This document shows positions 1 through 12,899 of a stretch of 64,000 nt of DNA, piece by piece; position 1 is the first letter of the stretch, and every line of letters starts with the position of its first letter. The DNA is from Euglena gracilis. Lineage: Eukaryota; Euglenida; Euglenophyceae; Euglenales. The stretch spans positions 66,108,257 through 66,172,256 of the forward strand of contig CP154956.1 of NCBI GenBank assembly GCA_039621445.1. Reading direction: 5' to 3'. A model generated the notes under the pieces. It made no database searches. It was not told where the DNA came from and was given only the letters and a program-made list of their open reading frames with translations. The translations under genes and the position numbers were made by a program.

Positions 1-1086
1 CCACCCCCCCCCACCTGCAAGGGGCCCTCCCACCGGGACCCCAGCGGTGCCCAGCCTCCCCGTGGCGGGAGGGGGTCAACGTGCCGACGGCGCGGCGAAC
101 CGGGCCAAAATTCTGGGAAGAGGTGGACCCTCCCCACCTAAGTGGTCTTCTTTTTTTTTTTTTCCCCCCTTTTATTTTGGGACCCGAACCTCAAATCCCA
201 ACCTTCAACCCACAACCCAGGCCCCCAACTCCCAACCCTCTAGTTGTCTGCTGATTCTGGCCCTCGGAATGGCTGGGTCTTGTTTTCCTCGTATGTGCAT
301 TGTCTTCTTGTAACGAACAGGTACCCTACAATTTCATCCTCACACATGCATCCATTTTAACCCCTACTGCACACATCCATATGCCAAAAGTCTCGCCAGA
401 AAACACACCGGGTCATGTGCAATCTCCTCCCAGAGTCATGTCGTCTTTGCCACATACAAAAAGCTCAGTGGGAATGGGGGCCGCTCCACACCAACGAGCA
501 GTTAACACAGCTGCTGTGAAAAGCTGGAACGCTTGGAGGTATTTTGTAAGGTGGCAAGTAGGGTCTTGGGATTGAACTAGCTTTTATGCCTGGCAGGGCT
601 AGACCAACGAATGGGACGTCCTGTAATTTTTCCAGTGCCCCCTACCTGCCTTCACACAGTTGGTACCAAAGTCAATTTCTGGCTTCCAAAAAATTTTGCT
701 GGATGAATTGTGCAGGCTGGCTGGATGAAGTGAACACAGATTCAGGATTGTATGATGATTTTTCTGTATTATAAATTCCTTTTTGATTGCGAACGACAGA
801 AATTTGGTAATATAAGTAGACAATTGAGTATCGTTGAATTTCATCTTCTGCATACACCACCGCAGAAAAACATAAAGGGATAATGAGGCATTTGTGCAAC
901 GGAATCACGACAACACACACCCTTGTGACACACATATTTTGCAAACAGCAATTGGCAACCTTGCTCTGGACACAAATTCCAAGGTTTTGTAACTGTCAAA
1001 TTCTGTCATAACAACCATTCTTACGCCTCAACGTCCTCAACCTGACTTTTTCTCAACGTCCCTGGACCAACAGCGACTTGAACACC
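1..1086. other. No recognisable gene; low-complexity flank
   Basis: The stretch holds a C-rich and G-rich start, a poly-T run near 150-165 and ordinary AT-rich sequence from about 250. The first 45 bases resemble the C-rich edge of the TIR element described at 32503-32924, but too weakly to call. No open frame here shows a familiar motif. Confidence 0.5.
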
Positions 1087-1975
1087 GCTGTCCCTCGCGA
1101 ACCTCTCCGCCGCTCCCCCGGGGTAAGGCTTGCTGCCGAAAACTTTGACACCCCTCGCCCTCGCGTACCTCTCTGCCAATCCCCGGGGTAAGGCTTGCTG
1201 CCGAAAACTTTGACACCCCTCGCCCTCGCGAACCTCTCCGCCGCTCCCCCGGGGTAAGGCTTGCTGCCGAAAACTTTGACACCCCTCGCCCTCGCGAACC
1301 TCTCCGCCGCTCCCCCGGGGGTAGGGCTTGCTGCCGAAAACTTTGACACCCCTCGCCCTCGCGAACCTCTCCGCCGCTCCCCCTTGGGTAAGGCTTGCTG
1401 CCGAAAACTTTGCCACCCCTCGCCCTCGCGAACCTCTCCGCCGCTCCCCCGGGGTAAGGCTTGCTGCCGAAAACTTTGACACCCCTCGCCCTCGCGAACC
1501 ACTCCGCCGCTCCCCCGGGGTAAGGCTTGCTGCCGAAAAATTTGACACCCCTCGCCCTCGCGAACCACTCCGCCGCTCCCCCGGGGTAAGGCTTGCTGCC
1601 GAAAACTTTGACACCCCTCGCCCTCGCGAACCACTCCGCCGCTCCCCCTGGGGTAAGGCTTGCTGCCGAAAACTTTGCCACCCCTCGCCCTCGCGAACCT
1701 CTCCGCCGCTCCCCCGGGGTAAGGCTTGCTGCCGAAAACATTGACACCCCTCGCCCTCGCGAACCACTCCGCCGCTCCCCCGGGGTAAGGCTTGCTGCCG
1801 AAAAATTTGACACCCCTCGCCCTCGCGAACCACTCCGCCGCTCCCCCGGGGTAAGGCTTGCTGCCGAAAACTTTGACACCCCTCGCCCTCGCGAACCTCT
1901 CCGCCGCTCCCCCGGGGTAAGGCTTGCTGCCGAAAACTTTGACACCCCTCGCCCTCGCGAACCTCCAAGGTGAGG
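1087..1975. repeat. Pure tandem array of a 66-bp unit, about 13 copies
   Basis: The landmark GGCTTGCTGCCGAAAA recurs at about 1127, 1192, 1258, 1325, 1392, 1458, 1524, 1590, 1657, 1723, 1789, 1855 and 1921, giving a period of 65-67 with mode 66. Each unit holds CGGGGTAAGGCTTGCTGCCG, an A/T-rich step, then CCCCTCGCCCTCGCGAACC and CTCCGCCGCTCCCCC. Copies differ mainly at a few sites (gacacc or gccacc; acctctcc or accactcc). Because 66 is 22 codons and the consensus lacks stops in several frames on both strands, frames of up to 378 codons stay open. They carry no protein signature and are not genes. Confidence 0.93.
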
Positions 1976-4900
1976 TTGCTGCCGCAAATTTTCAACCCAG
2001 CTGAATTTTTTCCCCAGGATTCCGGCACCAGTCCAGACCAGCCAGTAGCCTGATGGAACCCTCTCGGACACCTCCTATGGGGTGGGGGGACCCCTTGCCC
2101 TCGTGAACCACTGCGCCGCTGCCCTGGGGTATGGCTTGCTGCCGAAAAGTTGGACACCCCCTATGATGTTCTATGGCAGTTTTTGTTTTCTTTTTGGCTT
2201 GCTGTCTGATTTTTGGATGGGCATTCCAACCAAGCTGCATTTTTGCCAAGATTTTTTGGTTCAAGAGTCGAGACCAGCCAGCAGCCTGATGAACCCCTCT
2301 CGTATATCACCCTCTGGGGGGGGGGGGGCTCGCCCTCAGGAACCACTCCGCCGCTACCCCGGGTTAGGTTGCTGCCGCAAACTTTCAACCGAACGCAATC
2401 TTTTTTTTCCAGTATTTTGGTGCCAGTCGAGGCAAGTCAGCAGCCTGGTGGAACCGTCTCGGATACCACCCTTTAGGGGGGGGGGTTCGCCCTTGTGAAC
2501 CACTCCGCCGCTCCCCCGGGGTAAGGCTTGCTGCCGAAAAATTTAACACCCCCCATGTTGGCAGCTGGTCATAATGACTGAAACGGTGTTTTATGTCAGT
2601 GTTTTTTTTTTGGCCTGCTGTCAATTTTCTGGATGGGCATTCCAACCAAGCTGAATTTTTCACCCATAATTTGGGGTCCAGAGTGGAGACCAGCCAGAAG
2701 CTTGATGGAACCCTCTAGTACATTGTGGGGGGGTTGCTCGCCCTTACGAACCACTCTGCCACTGTCCCAAGGTGAGGTTGCTGCCGCAAATTTTCAACCG
2801 AGCTCAAATTTTTTTCCCCAGGTTTTTGGTACCAGTCTAGACCAGCCAGCAGCGTGATGGAACCCTCTCGGACACCTCCTGTGGGGTGGGGGGACCCCTC
2901 GCCCCCGTGAACCACTGCGCCGCTGCCCTGGGGTAAGGCTTGCTGCCGAAAATTTGGACACCCCCTATGATGTTTTATGGCAGTTTTTCTTTCCTTTTTG
3001 GCTTGCTGTCTAATTTTTGGATGGGCATTCCAACCAAGCTGCATTTTTTTGCCACGATTTTGGTTCAAGAGTCAAGACCAGCCAGCAGCCTGATGAACCC
3101 CTCTCGTATATCACCCTCTGGGGGGGGGGGGGGGCTCGCCCTCAGGAACCACTCGGCCGCTACCCCGGGTTAGGTTGCTGCCGCAAACTTTCAACCGAAC
3201 TCAATCTTTTTTTTTCCAGTATTTTGGTGCCAGTCGAGACAATCCAGCAGCCTGGTGGAACCGTCTCGAATACCACCCTTAAGGGGGGGAGGGGGCTCGC
3301 CCTTGTGAACCACTGTGCCGCTGCCCTGGGGTAAGGCTTGCTGCCGAAAAGTTGAACACCTCCTATGTTGGGATTGGGGCGAAGACGGCTACAATGGCTT
3401 TTATGGCAGTTTTTTTTTTTTCTGTTTTGGCTTGCTGCCTAATTTTTGGACGGGCATTCCAACCAAGCTGCATTTGTTTTTTCCCCCCCGGGATTTCAGT
3501 ATCAATTGAGACAAGCCAGAAGCCTGATGGACCCCTCTCAGACACCACACCCTGGGGGGGCTCGCCCTCGCGAACCTCTCCGCCGCTACCCTGGGGTAAG
3601 GCTTGCTGCCGAAAACTTTGACACCCCTCGCCCTCGCGAACCACTCCGCCGCTCCCCCGGGGTAAGGCTTGCAGCCGAAAACTTTGACACCCCTCGCCCT
3701 CGCGAACCACGCCGCCGCTCCCCCGGATGCTGTTTTATGGGTTTGTTGTTGAATTTCTGGATGGGCATTACAACCAAGCTGAATTTTTTTTTGTAATTTG
3801 GGTTCCAGAGTGGAGACCAGCCAGAAGCCTGATGGACCCCTCACGTACATCACACTCTTGGGAGGAGGCTCTCCCTCACGAACCACTCTGCCGCTGCCCC
3901 AAGGTGAGGTTGCTGCCGCAAATTTTCAACCCAGCTGAATTTTTTCCCCAGGATTCCGGCACCAGTCCAGACCAGCCAGTAGCCTGATGGAACCCTCTCG
4001 GACACCTCCTGTGGGGTGGGGGGACCCCTCGCCCCCGTGAACCACTGCGCCGCTGCCCTGGGGTATGGCTTGCTGCCGAAAAGTTGGACACCCCCTATGA
4101 TGTTCTATGGCAGTTTTTGTTTTCTTTTTGGCTTGCTGTCTGATTTTTGGATGGGCATTCCAACCAAGCTGCATTTTTGCCAAGATTTTTTGGTTCAAGA
4201 GTCGAGACCAGCCAGCAGCCTGATGAACCCCTCTCGTATATCACCCTCTGGGGGGGGGGGGCGGCTCGCCCTCAGGAACCACTCGGCCGCTACCCCGGGT
4301 TAGGTTGCTGCCGCAAACTTTCAACCGAACGCAATCTTTTTTTTCCAGTATTTTGGTGCCAGTCGAGGCAAGTCAGCAGCCTGGTGGAACCGTCTCGAAT
4401 ACCACCCTTAAGGGGGGGAGGGGGCTCGCCCTTGTGAACCACTGTGCCGCTGCCCTGGGGTAAGGCTTGCTGCCGAAAAGTTGAACACCGCCTATGTTGG
4501 GATTGGGGCGAAGACGGCTACAATGGTTTTTATGGCAGTTTTTTTTTTCCTTTTTTTTTTTGGCTTGTTGTCTAATTTTTGGACGGGCATTCCAACCAAG
4601 CTGCATTTGTTTTTTTCCCCCAGGATTTCAGTATCAATTGAGACCAGCCAGAAGCCTGATGGACCCCTCTCAGACACCACACTCTGGGGGGGGGGGGCTC
4701 GCCCTCGCGAACCTCTCCGCCGCTCCCCCGGGGTAAGGTTTGCTGCCGAAAACTTTGACACCCCTCGCCCTCGCGAACCTCTCCGCCGCTGCCCCGGGGT
4801 AAGGCTTGCTGCCGAAAACTTTGACACCCCTCGCCCTCGCGAACCTCTCCGCCGCTCCCCCGGGGTAAGGCTTGCTGCCGAAAACTTTGACACCCCTCGC

Positions 4901-7900
4901 CCTCGCGAACCTCTCCGCCGCTGCCCTGGGGTAAGGCTTGCTGCCGAAAACTTTGCCACCCCTCGCCCTCGCGAACCTCTCCGCCCCTCCCCCGGGGTAA
5001 GGCTTGCTGCCGAAAACTTTGACACCCCTCGCCCTCGCGAACCACGCCGCCGCTCCCCCGGATGCTGTTTTATGGGTTTGTTGTTGAATTTCTGGATGGG
5101 CATTACAACCAAGCTGAATTTTTTTTTGTAATTTGGGTTCCAGAGTGGAGACCAGCCAGAAGCCTGATGGACCCCTCACGTACATCACACTCTTGGGAGG
5201 AGGCTCTCCCTCACGAACCACTCTGCCGCTGCCCCAAGGTGAGGTTGCTGCCGCAAATTTTCAACCCAGCTGAATTTTTTCCCCAGGATTCCGGCACCAG
5301 TCCAGACCAGCCAGTAGCCTGATGGAACCCTCTCGGACACCTCCTGTGGGGTGGGGGGACCCCTCGCCCCCGTGAACCACTGCGCCGCTGCCCTGGGGTA
5401 TGGCTTGCTGCCGAAAAGTTGGACACCCCCTATGATGTTCTATGGCAGTTTTTGTTTTCTTTTTGGCTTGCTGTCTAATTTTTGGATGGGCATTCCAACC
5501 AAGCTGCATTTTTGCCAAGATTTTTTGGTTCAAGAGTCGAGACCAGCCAGCAGCCTGATGAACCCCTCTCGTATATCACCCTCTGGGGGGGGGGGGGCGG
5601 CTCGCCCTCAGGAACCACTCGGCCGCTACCCCGGGTTAGGTTGCTGCCGCAAACTTTCAACCGAACGCAATCTTTTTTTTTGTAGTATTTTGGTGCCAGT
5701 CGAGGCAAGTCAGCAGCCTGGTGGAACCGTCTCGAATACCACCCTTAAGGGGGGGAGGGGGCTCGCCCTTGTGAACCACTGTGCCGCTGCCCTGGGGTAA
5801 GGCTTGCTGCCGAAAAGTTGAACACCGCCTATGTTGGGATTGGGGCGAAGACGGCTACAATGGTTTTTATGGCAGTTTTTTTTTTCCTTTTTTTTTTGGC
5901 TTGTTGTCTAATTTTTGGACGGGCATTCCAACCAAGCTGCATTTGTTTTTTTCCCCCAGGATTTCAGTATCAATTGAGACCAGCCAGAAGCCTGATGGAC
6001 CCCTCTCAGACACCACACTCTGGGGGGGGGGGGGCTCGCCCTCGCGAACCTCTCCGCCGCTCCCCCGGGGTAAGGTTTGCTGCCGAAAACTTTGACACCC
6101 CTCGCCCTCGCGAACCTCTCCGCCGCTGCCCCGGGGTAAGGCTTGCTGCCGAAAACTTTGACACCCCTCGCCCTCGCGAACCTCTCCGCCGCTCCCCCGG
6201 GGTAAGGCTTGCTGCCGAAAACTTTGACACCCCTCGCCCTCGCGAACCTCTCCGCCGCTGCCCTGGGGTAAGGCTTGCTGCCGAAAACTTTGCCACCCCT
6301 CGCCCTCGCGAACCTCTCCGCCCCTCCCCCGGGGTAAGGCTTGCTGCCGAAAACTTTGACACCCCTCGCCCTCGCGAACCACGCCGCCGCTCCCCCGGAT
6401 GCTGTTTTATGGGTTTGTTGTTGAATTTCTGGATGGGCATTACAACCAAGCTGAATTTTTTTTTGTAATTTGGGTTCCAGAGTGGAGACCAGCCAGAAGC
6501 CTGATGGACCCCTCACGTACATCACACTCTTGGGAGGAGGCTCTCCCTCACGAACCACTCTGCCGCTGCCCCAAGGTGAGGTTGCTGCCGCAAATTTTCA
6601 ACCCAGCTGAATTTTTTCCCCAGGATTCCGGCACCAGTCCAGACCAGCCAGTAGCCTGATGGAACCCTCTCGGACACCTCCTGTGGGGTGGGGGGACCCC
6701 TCGCCCCCGTGAACCACTGCGCCGCTGCCCTGGGGTATGGCTTGCTGCCGAAAAGTTGGACACCCCCTATGATGTTCTATGGCAGTTTTTTTTTTTCTTT
6801 TTGGCTTGCTGTCTAATTTTTGGATGGGCATTCCAACCAAGCTGCATTTTTGCCAAGATTTTTTGGTTCAAGAGTCGAGACCAGCCAGCAGCCTGATGAA
6901 CCCCTCTCGTATATCACCCTCTGGGGGGGGGGGGGGCGGCTCGCCCTCAGGAACCACTCGGCCGCTACCCCGGGTTAGGTTGCTGCCGCAAACTTTCAAC
7001 CGAACGCAATCTTTTTTTTTGTAGTATTTTGGTGCCAGTCGAGGCAAGTCAGCAGCCTGGTGGAACCGTCTCGAATACCACCCTTAAGGGGGGGAGGGGG
7101 CTCGCCCTTGTGAACCACTGTGCCGCTGCCCTGGGGTAAGGCTTGCTGCCGAAAAGTTGAACACCGCCTATGTTGGGATTGGGGCGAAGACGGCTACAAT
7201 GGTTTTTATGGCAGTTTTTTTTCCTTTTTTTGGCTTTGTCTAATTTTTGGACGGGCATGCCAACCAAGCTGCATTTGTTTTTTTCCCCCTGGTTTTCCGT
7301 ATCAATTGAGACCAGCCAGAAGCCTGATGGACCCCTCTCAGACACCACACTCTGGGGGGGGGGGGCTCGCCCTCGCGAACCTCTCCACCGCTCCACCGGG
7401 GAAAGCCTTGCGGCCGAAAACTTAGGAGACACCCCTCGCCCTCGCGAAATCTCCGCCCTCCCCGGGGTAAGGCTTGCTGCCGAAAACTTGACACCCCTCG
7501 CCCTCGCTAACCTCTCCGCCTCTTCCCCGTGGTAAGGCTTGCTGCCGAAACTTTGACACCCTCGCCCTCGCGAACCTCTCCGCCGCTGGGGGTAAGGCTT
7601 GCTGCCGAAAACTTTGCCACCCCTCGCCCTCGCGAACCTCTGCCGCTCCCTGGTAAGGCTTGCTGCCGAAAACTTTGACACCCCTCGCCCTCGCCAACCT
7701 CGCCGCCGCTCCCCCGGATGCTGTTTTATGGGTTTGTTGTTGAATTTTTGGATGGGCATTCCAACCAAGCTGCATTTTTTTTTTGTAATTTGGTTCAGAG
7801 TGGAGACCAGCCAGAAGCCTGATGGACCCCTCTCGTATATCACTCTGGGGGGGGGGGGCTCGCCTCACGAACCACTCCGCTGCCCCGGGTTAGGTTGCTG

Positions 7901-10795
7901 CCGAAAACTTTCAACCGCAATTTTTTCCAGGATGGCCCAGTCGACCTCCAGTAGCAGCCTATGGAACCTCTCGGACACCTTGTGGGGGGGGGGCTCCCCC
8001 GTGAACCACTGCGCCGCTGCCCTGGGGTAAGGCTTGCTGCCGAAAAGTTGAACACCCCCTATGGTTCTATGGCAGTTTTTTTTTCTTTTTGGCTTGCTGA
8101 ATTTTTGGATGGGCATTCCAACCAAGCTGAATTTTTTTTTTTTGGGTTCCAGAGTGGAGACCAGCCAGAAGCCTGATGAACCCCTCTCGTACATCACCCT
8201 CTGGGGGGGGGGGGGGCCTTGCCCTCACGAACCACTCGGCCGCTCCCCGGGTAGGTTGCTGCCGCAAACTTTCAACCGAGCAATTTTTTTTTTGTAGGAT
8301 TTTGGGCCAGTCGAGGCAAGCCAGCAGCCTGGTGGAACTCTCGGACACCTCTGGGGGGGGGGGACCCCTCGCCCGTGAACCACTGCCGCTGCCCTGGGGG
8401 TAAGGCTTGCTGCCGAAAAGTTGACACCCCCTATGATTTTCTATGGCAGTTTTTGTTTTCTTTTTGGCTTGCTGTCTAATTTTTGGATGGGCATTCCAAC
8501 CAAGCTGCATTTTTGCCAAGATATTTTGGGTCCAGAGTCGAGACCAGCCAGAGCCTGATGACCCCTCTCGTATATCACCCTCTGGGGGGGGGGGGGGGGC
8601 TCGCCCTCAGGAACCACTCGGCCGCTACCCCGGGTTAGGTTGCTGCCGCAAATTTCAACGCGCAATCTTTTTGGATATTTTGGGCCAGTCGAGGCAAGTC
8701 AGCAGTGGTGGAACCGTCTCGAATACCTCCTGGGGGGGGGGGCTCGCCCTTTTTTTTTGGGTTTTGAGTTGTCAACTTTTTGGTAATTATCTGGGGGGGG
8801 GGGGGGGCTCGGGAACATCGCGCGGGTTAGGGGGTTTTTTTAGTTTTGGTGCCAGTCGAGGAAGTCAGCAGCCTGGTGGAAATACCACCCTTAAGGGGGG
8901 GAGGGGGCTTGTGAACCACTGCGCCGCTGCCCTGGGGTATGGCTTGCTGCCGAAAAGTTGAACACCGCCTATGTTGGGATTGGGGCGAAGACGGCTACAA
9001 TGGTTTTTATGGCAGTTTTTTTTTTCCTTTTTTTTTGGCTTGTTGTCTAATTTTTGGACGGGCATTCCAACCAAGCTGCATTTGTTTTTTTCCCCCAGGA
9101 TTTCAGTATCAATTGAGACCAGCCAGAAGCCTGATGGACCCCTCTCAGACACCACACTCTGGGGGGGGGGGGGCTCGCCCTCGCGAACCTCTCCGCCGCT
9201 CCCCCGGGGTAAGGTTTGCTGCCGAAAACTTTGACACCCCTCGCCCTCGCGAACCTCTCCGCCGCTGCCCCGGGGTAAGGCTTGCTGCCGAAAACTTTGA
9301 CACCCCTCGCCCTCGCGAACCTCTCCGCCGCTCCCCCGGGGTAAGGCTTGCTGCCGAAAACTTTGACACCCCTCGCCCTCGCGAACCTCTCCGCCGCTGC
9401 CCTGGGGTAAGGCTTGCTGCCGAAAACTTTGCCACCCCTCGCCCTCGCGAACCTCTCCGCCCCTCCCCCGTGGTAAGGCTTGCTGCCGAAAACTTTGACA
9501 CCCCTCGCCCTCGCGAACCACGCCGCCGCTCCCCCGGATGCTGTTTTATGGGTTTGTTGTTGAATTTCTGGATGGGCATTACAACCAAGCTGAATTTTTT
9601 TTTGTAATTTGGGTTCCAGAGTGGAGACCAGCCAGAAGCCTGATGGACCCCTCACGTACATCACACTCTTGGGAGGAGGCTCTCCCTCACGAACCACTCT
9701 GCCGCTGCCCCAAGGTGAGGTTGCTGCCGCAAATTTTCAACCCAGCTGAATTTTTTCCCCAGGATTCCGGCACCAGTCCAGACCAGCCAGTAGCCTGATG
9801 GAACCCTCTCGGACACCTCCTGTGGGGTGGGGGGACCCCTCGCCCCCGTGAACCACTGCGCCGCTGCCCTGGGGTATGGCTTGTGAGTGTTTCTTTTTTT
9901 TTTTTTTTTTTTTGCCTGTATGATTTTTGGATGGGCATTCCAACCAAGCTGCATTTGTGCTAAGATTTTTTGGTTCAAGAGTCGGGACCAGCCAGCATCC
10001 TGGTGAACCCCGCTCGTATATCAAACTATGGGGGGGGGGGGGGGGCCGGCTCACCTCAGGAACCACTCGGCCGCTACCCCGGGTTAGGTTGCTGCCGCAA
10101 ACTTTCAACCGAACGCAATCTTTTTTTTTGTAGTATTTTGGTGCCAGTCGAGGCAAGTCAGCAGCCTGGTGGAACCGTCTCGAATACCACCCTTAAGGGG
10201 GGGAGGGGGCTCGCCCTTGTGAACCACTGTGCCGCTGCCCTGGGGTAAGGCTTGCTGCCGAAAAGTTGAACACCGCCTATGTTGGGATTGGGGCGAAGAC
10301 GGCTACAATGGTTTTTATGGCAGTTTTTTTTTTCCTTTTTTTTTGGCTTGTTGTCTAATTTTTGGACGGGCATTCCAACCAAGCTGCATTTGTTTTTTTC
10401 CCCCAAGATTTCAGTATCAATTGAGACCAGCCAGAAGCCTGATGGACCCCTCTCAGACACCACACTCTGGGGGGGGGGGGCTCGCCCTCGCGAACCTCTC
10501 CGCCGCTCCCCCGGGGTAAGGCTTGCTGCTGAAAACTTTGACACCCCTCGCCCTCGCGAACCTCTCCGCCGCTCCCCCGGGGTGAGGCTTGCTGCCGAAA
10601 ACTTTGACACCCCTCGCCCCCGCGAACCTCTCCGCCGCTACCCTGGGGTAAGGCTTGCTGCCGAAAACTTTGACACCCCTCGCCCTCGCGAATCACTCCG
10701 CCGCTGCCCTGGGGTAAGGCTTGCTGCCGAAAACTTTGACACCCCTCGCCCTCGCAAACCATTTCGCCGCTCCCCTCGGCCAGGGTTTCCCCCGG
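1976..10795. repeat. Nested higher-order satellite (block 1), unit about 1335 bp
   Basis: Modules of about 200-300 bp alternate a T-rich part (ttttatggcag, T run, GATGGGCATTCCAACCAAGC) with a part reading GACCAGCCAG..CCTGATGGA, a G run, and one or more 66-bp units. Four or five modules plus a 66-bp subarray form the higher-order unit. The landmark GATGCTGTTTTATGGG lies at 3727, 5062, 6399, 7718 and 9538, giving spacings of 1335, 1337, 1319 and 1820. The 66-bp subarrays are at about 3553-3725 (2-3 units), 4703-5060 (6), 6038-6397 (6), 7372-7716 (about 6, damaged), 9177-9536 (6) and 10490-10790 (5). The copies at 4.4-5.1 kb, 5.7-6.4 kb and 8.9-9.6 kb are almost identical, so amplification or homogenisation is recent. 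The T-rich strand is always +. Confidence 0.9.
7200..8890. repeat. Aberrant, indel-ridden copy inside block 1
   Basis: Compared with the flanking copies, this stretch has dozens of short deletions and a few scrambled runs, for example in the 66-bp subarray at 7372-7716 and around 8740-8830. Sequence before 7200 and after about 8935 returns at once to near-perfect agreement with sister copies. Almost all changes are deletions. Poor consensus in an assembly of noisy reads explains this better than ordinary decay, but a truly old copy trapped in the array cannot be excluded. Confidence 0.7.
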
Positions 10796-10979
10796 ACGAT
10801 CCAACCTTTTCAACGAATAGGCTTAGGTATACGCTGGTTGCTGCCAAGCCTCTTTCTCTCCCCCCCTTTTTCCTTTTCTGGTCTTCCCATAAGGAGCTAT
10901 GTTTCCAGACCTTTCCAACCTGCCGTGAGGCGAATCTCCAGTACCTAATTTACTCACTTTAAATTCCAAGCACTCCTAG

Positions 10980-12870
10980 CAGGTGAACACCCCCGAAAAC
11001 ACAAACTGCACCAAATTTTAAGGGCCGTATTCCCCTCTAGGCCGAATTTCAGTGCGGTGCCAACTTGCAGGGTGGTTTGGATGCCCGCCTGGGCACGCAC
11101 TCCAAGGCCCACAGATCTTACCCCGGGGGGGGGGGGTAGGGTTCAGACCAAAAGTGCTTGGGGACTTGCATGACTCCCAGTGCTGGCGGCGCGGTTAGAC
11201 CTGAAAAGGCCATTTTCCCGATTTTTTTTTCCCGGTCAACGACCAGGTAAGCACCACCCCACAAGGGGGAGGGGAGTTTCAGAGTGCTTTGCAGTGTGGG
11301 CAAACCCCCTGGGGTTCGTCAATCTTCACCACCCTGGTTCCGTCCGTCCCGTTTCAACTTGCTCAATATTTGATTCAATTTGATTTATGTAAGTTGTGTC
11401 AGTTTCATACCCTCCTGAGACTGTCATTCTTAACATGCCGGTTGGCTTTTTGTCCAACCCGGCCCCCGAAAGTCCCTGGATATCCATAATCCCAGTTCAG
11501 CTTTGAAAGAAAACCATTTTAACGTTTCCTAAACCCTACCTCATCTCCATCTCCTCACACATAAACTCATAAAACTCCTTGCCCGTGCGATCCACGCCGC
11601 CACTCTGCTGGACCAGACCTGCTCAGCAAATTTCAGCACCCTCGTCTTCGCAATCCACGCCCGACCCTCCCAGGACCAGGCTTGCTGCAAGATGAACCCA
11701 CCCTTCATTTAACAGGGCTTGATCAACGACTAGACAAGAATGACGGGACGTTGATATTTTTTCCCCCTTCTTTTTGGTTTCCCTTGCGAAGGCACCATGT
11801 CTCCTGACTCTCAAACCCGCAAAGGCATTCTTCACCTTCAAACCCGTCTGCCTGTCACCTGAAAACACCAAATTTTGACGGGCCCAACTCCCTGGTGCCC
11901 ACCTGGTTTTTTTTTTTGGAGCTTACTGGAATAAAAAAAAATAACAATGCTGTGGTTATGTCGGCCCCACACAAATTGTTCTTTGCGCCCACAGAAGCAT
12001 GATTTTTTTTTTTAATTCTCTCCTCTCACAACAGACTCGTGTGGGAAACCTGAAGTACTTGGGCGCCTGCATCAGTTTCATACAATCTTCAGACTTCATT
12101 CAAAACATGCCAGTCTTCCTACCCATTCCCAGGCGTCCAAAATCCCAAGTTCTGTAACCATGAACCAACCTCATCATTTTAACGTCTCCTAAACTCTGCC
12201 TCCATCTCCTCATTATATCTGGGCCCAACAACAACCCATAAAACCTCCCGCACTTGCGATCCGCATCAGCGAGAATCCATGAGCTCCCCAGGACCAGACT
12301 TGCTGCCACAAATCTCAGCCTCCTCCCCCACGCGGTCCACGCCGACGATCCCCTGGACCAGGCTTGCTACAAGAGGAACCCACCTTTTCACCTGACAGGG
12401 CTTGGTCAGCCAAGGGGACGTTTTTTTTTTTTTTTTCCTCACAAAGGCATCAGCATTGTGGCATTCCTCACCTAAATTTTGAAACCCCCCTGCCTGGCAC
12501 GGCCCCCTTGAAACAATACACCAAACGTTGTTGGGCCGCACTCCCTGGTTCCCGCCCCTGTTTTATTTTTTTTTAAGTGGGACAAATTTCGATAGCACCA
12601 AGCGTTCAATTTGCTTTAAGTGCATCCCCACTGACAATCAATGCCGTGGTTATGTTGGCCTACAGAACCATGCGTTTCTTTTTAGCCCTCCCTCCACTGG
12701 CTCGTTTCGCGGCAATTGCTTGCGGGAAACTTGAGTTGGCGACTACATTAATTTCTTACACTCCCGAAACACGCATTCAGAATATGCCAGTTATCGAATT
12801 GACCAACCCATTCCCGGCTGTAACCATGGGAAAATAACCATCATTTCAATTTTTCCCCTTCCATCTCCTC
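10980..12870. repeat. Decayed tandem units of about 0.67 kb related to the 66-bp satellite
   Basis: A sequence reading about CATTC..AACATGCC..GTT, then TCC..AATCCCA, TAACGTNTCCTAA, CTCCATCTCCTCA and CATAAAACTCC recurs from about 11430, 12105 and 12770, with a further copy from about 14305. Between them lie further shared pieces (CACCAAATTTT..GGGCC at about 11010, 11870 and 12510) and diverged 66-bp units at about 11590-11700 and 12250-12370 (CCAGGACCAGGCTTGCTGC). The first three copies are 665-680 bp apart. No gene was seen. Confidence 0.75.
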
Positions 12871-12899
12871 AAATGTGTCGGGCCCAACAACAACTCATA

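Noticed and set aside
1021-10813. Long open frames on both strands (up to 378 codons) with 22-residue repeats such as GERRRGSRGRGVSKFSAASL
   Set aside because: The 66-bp period is divisible by three and lacks stops in several frames at once on both strands. Frames shift at every module, and no signature or start context is conserved. They are satellite artefacts.
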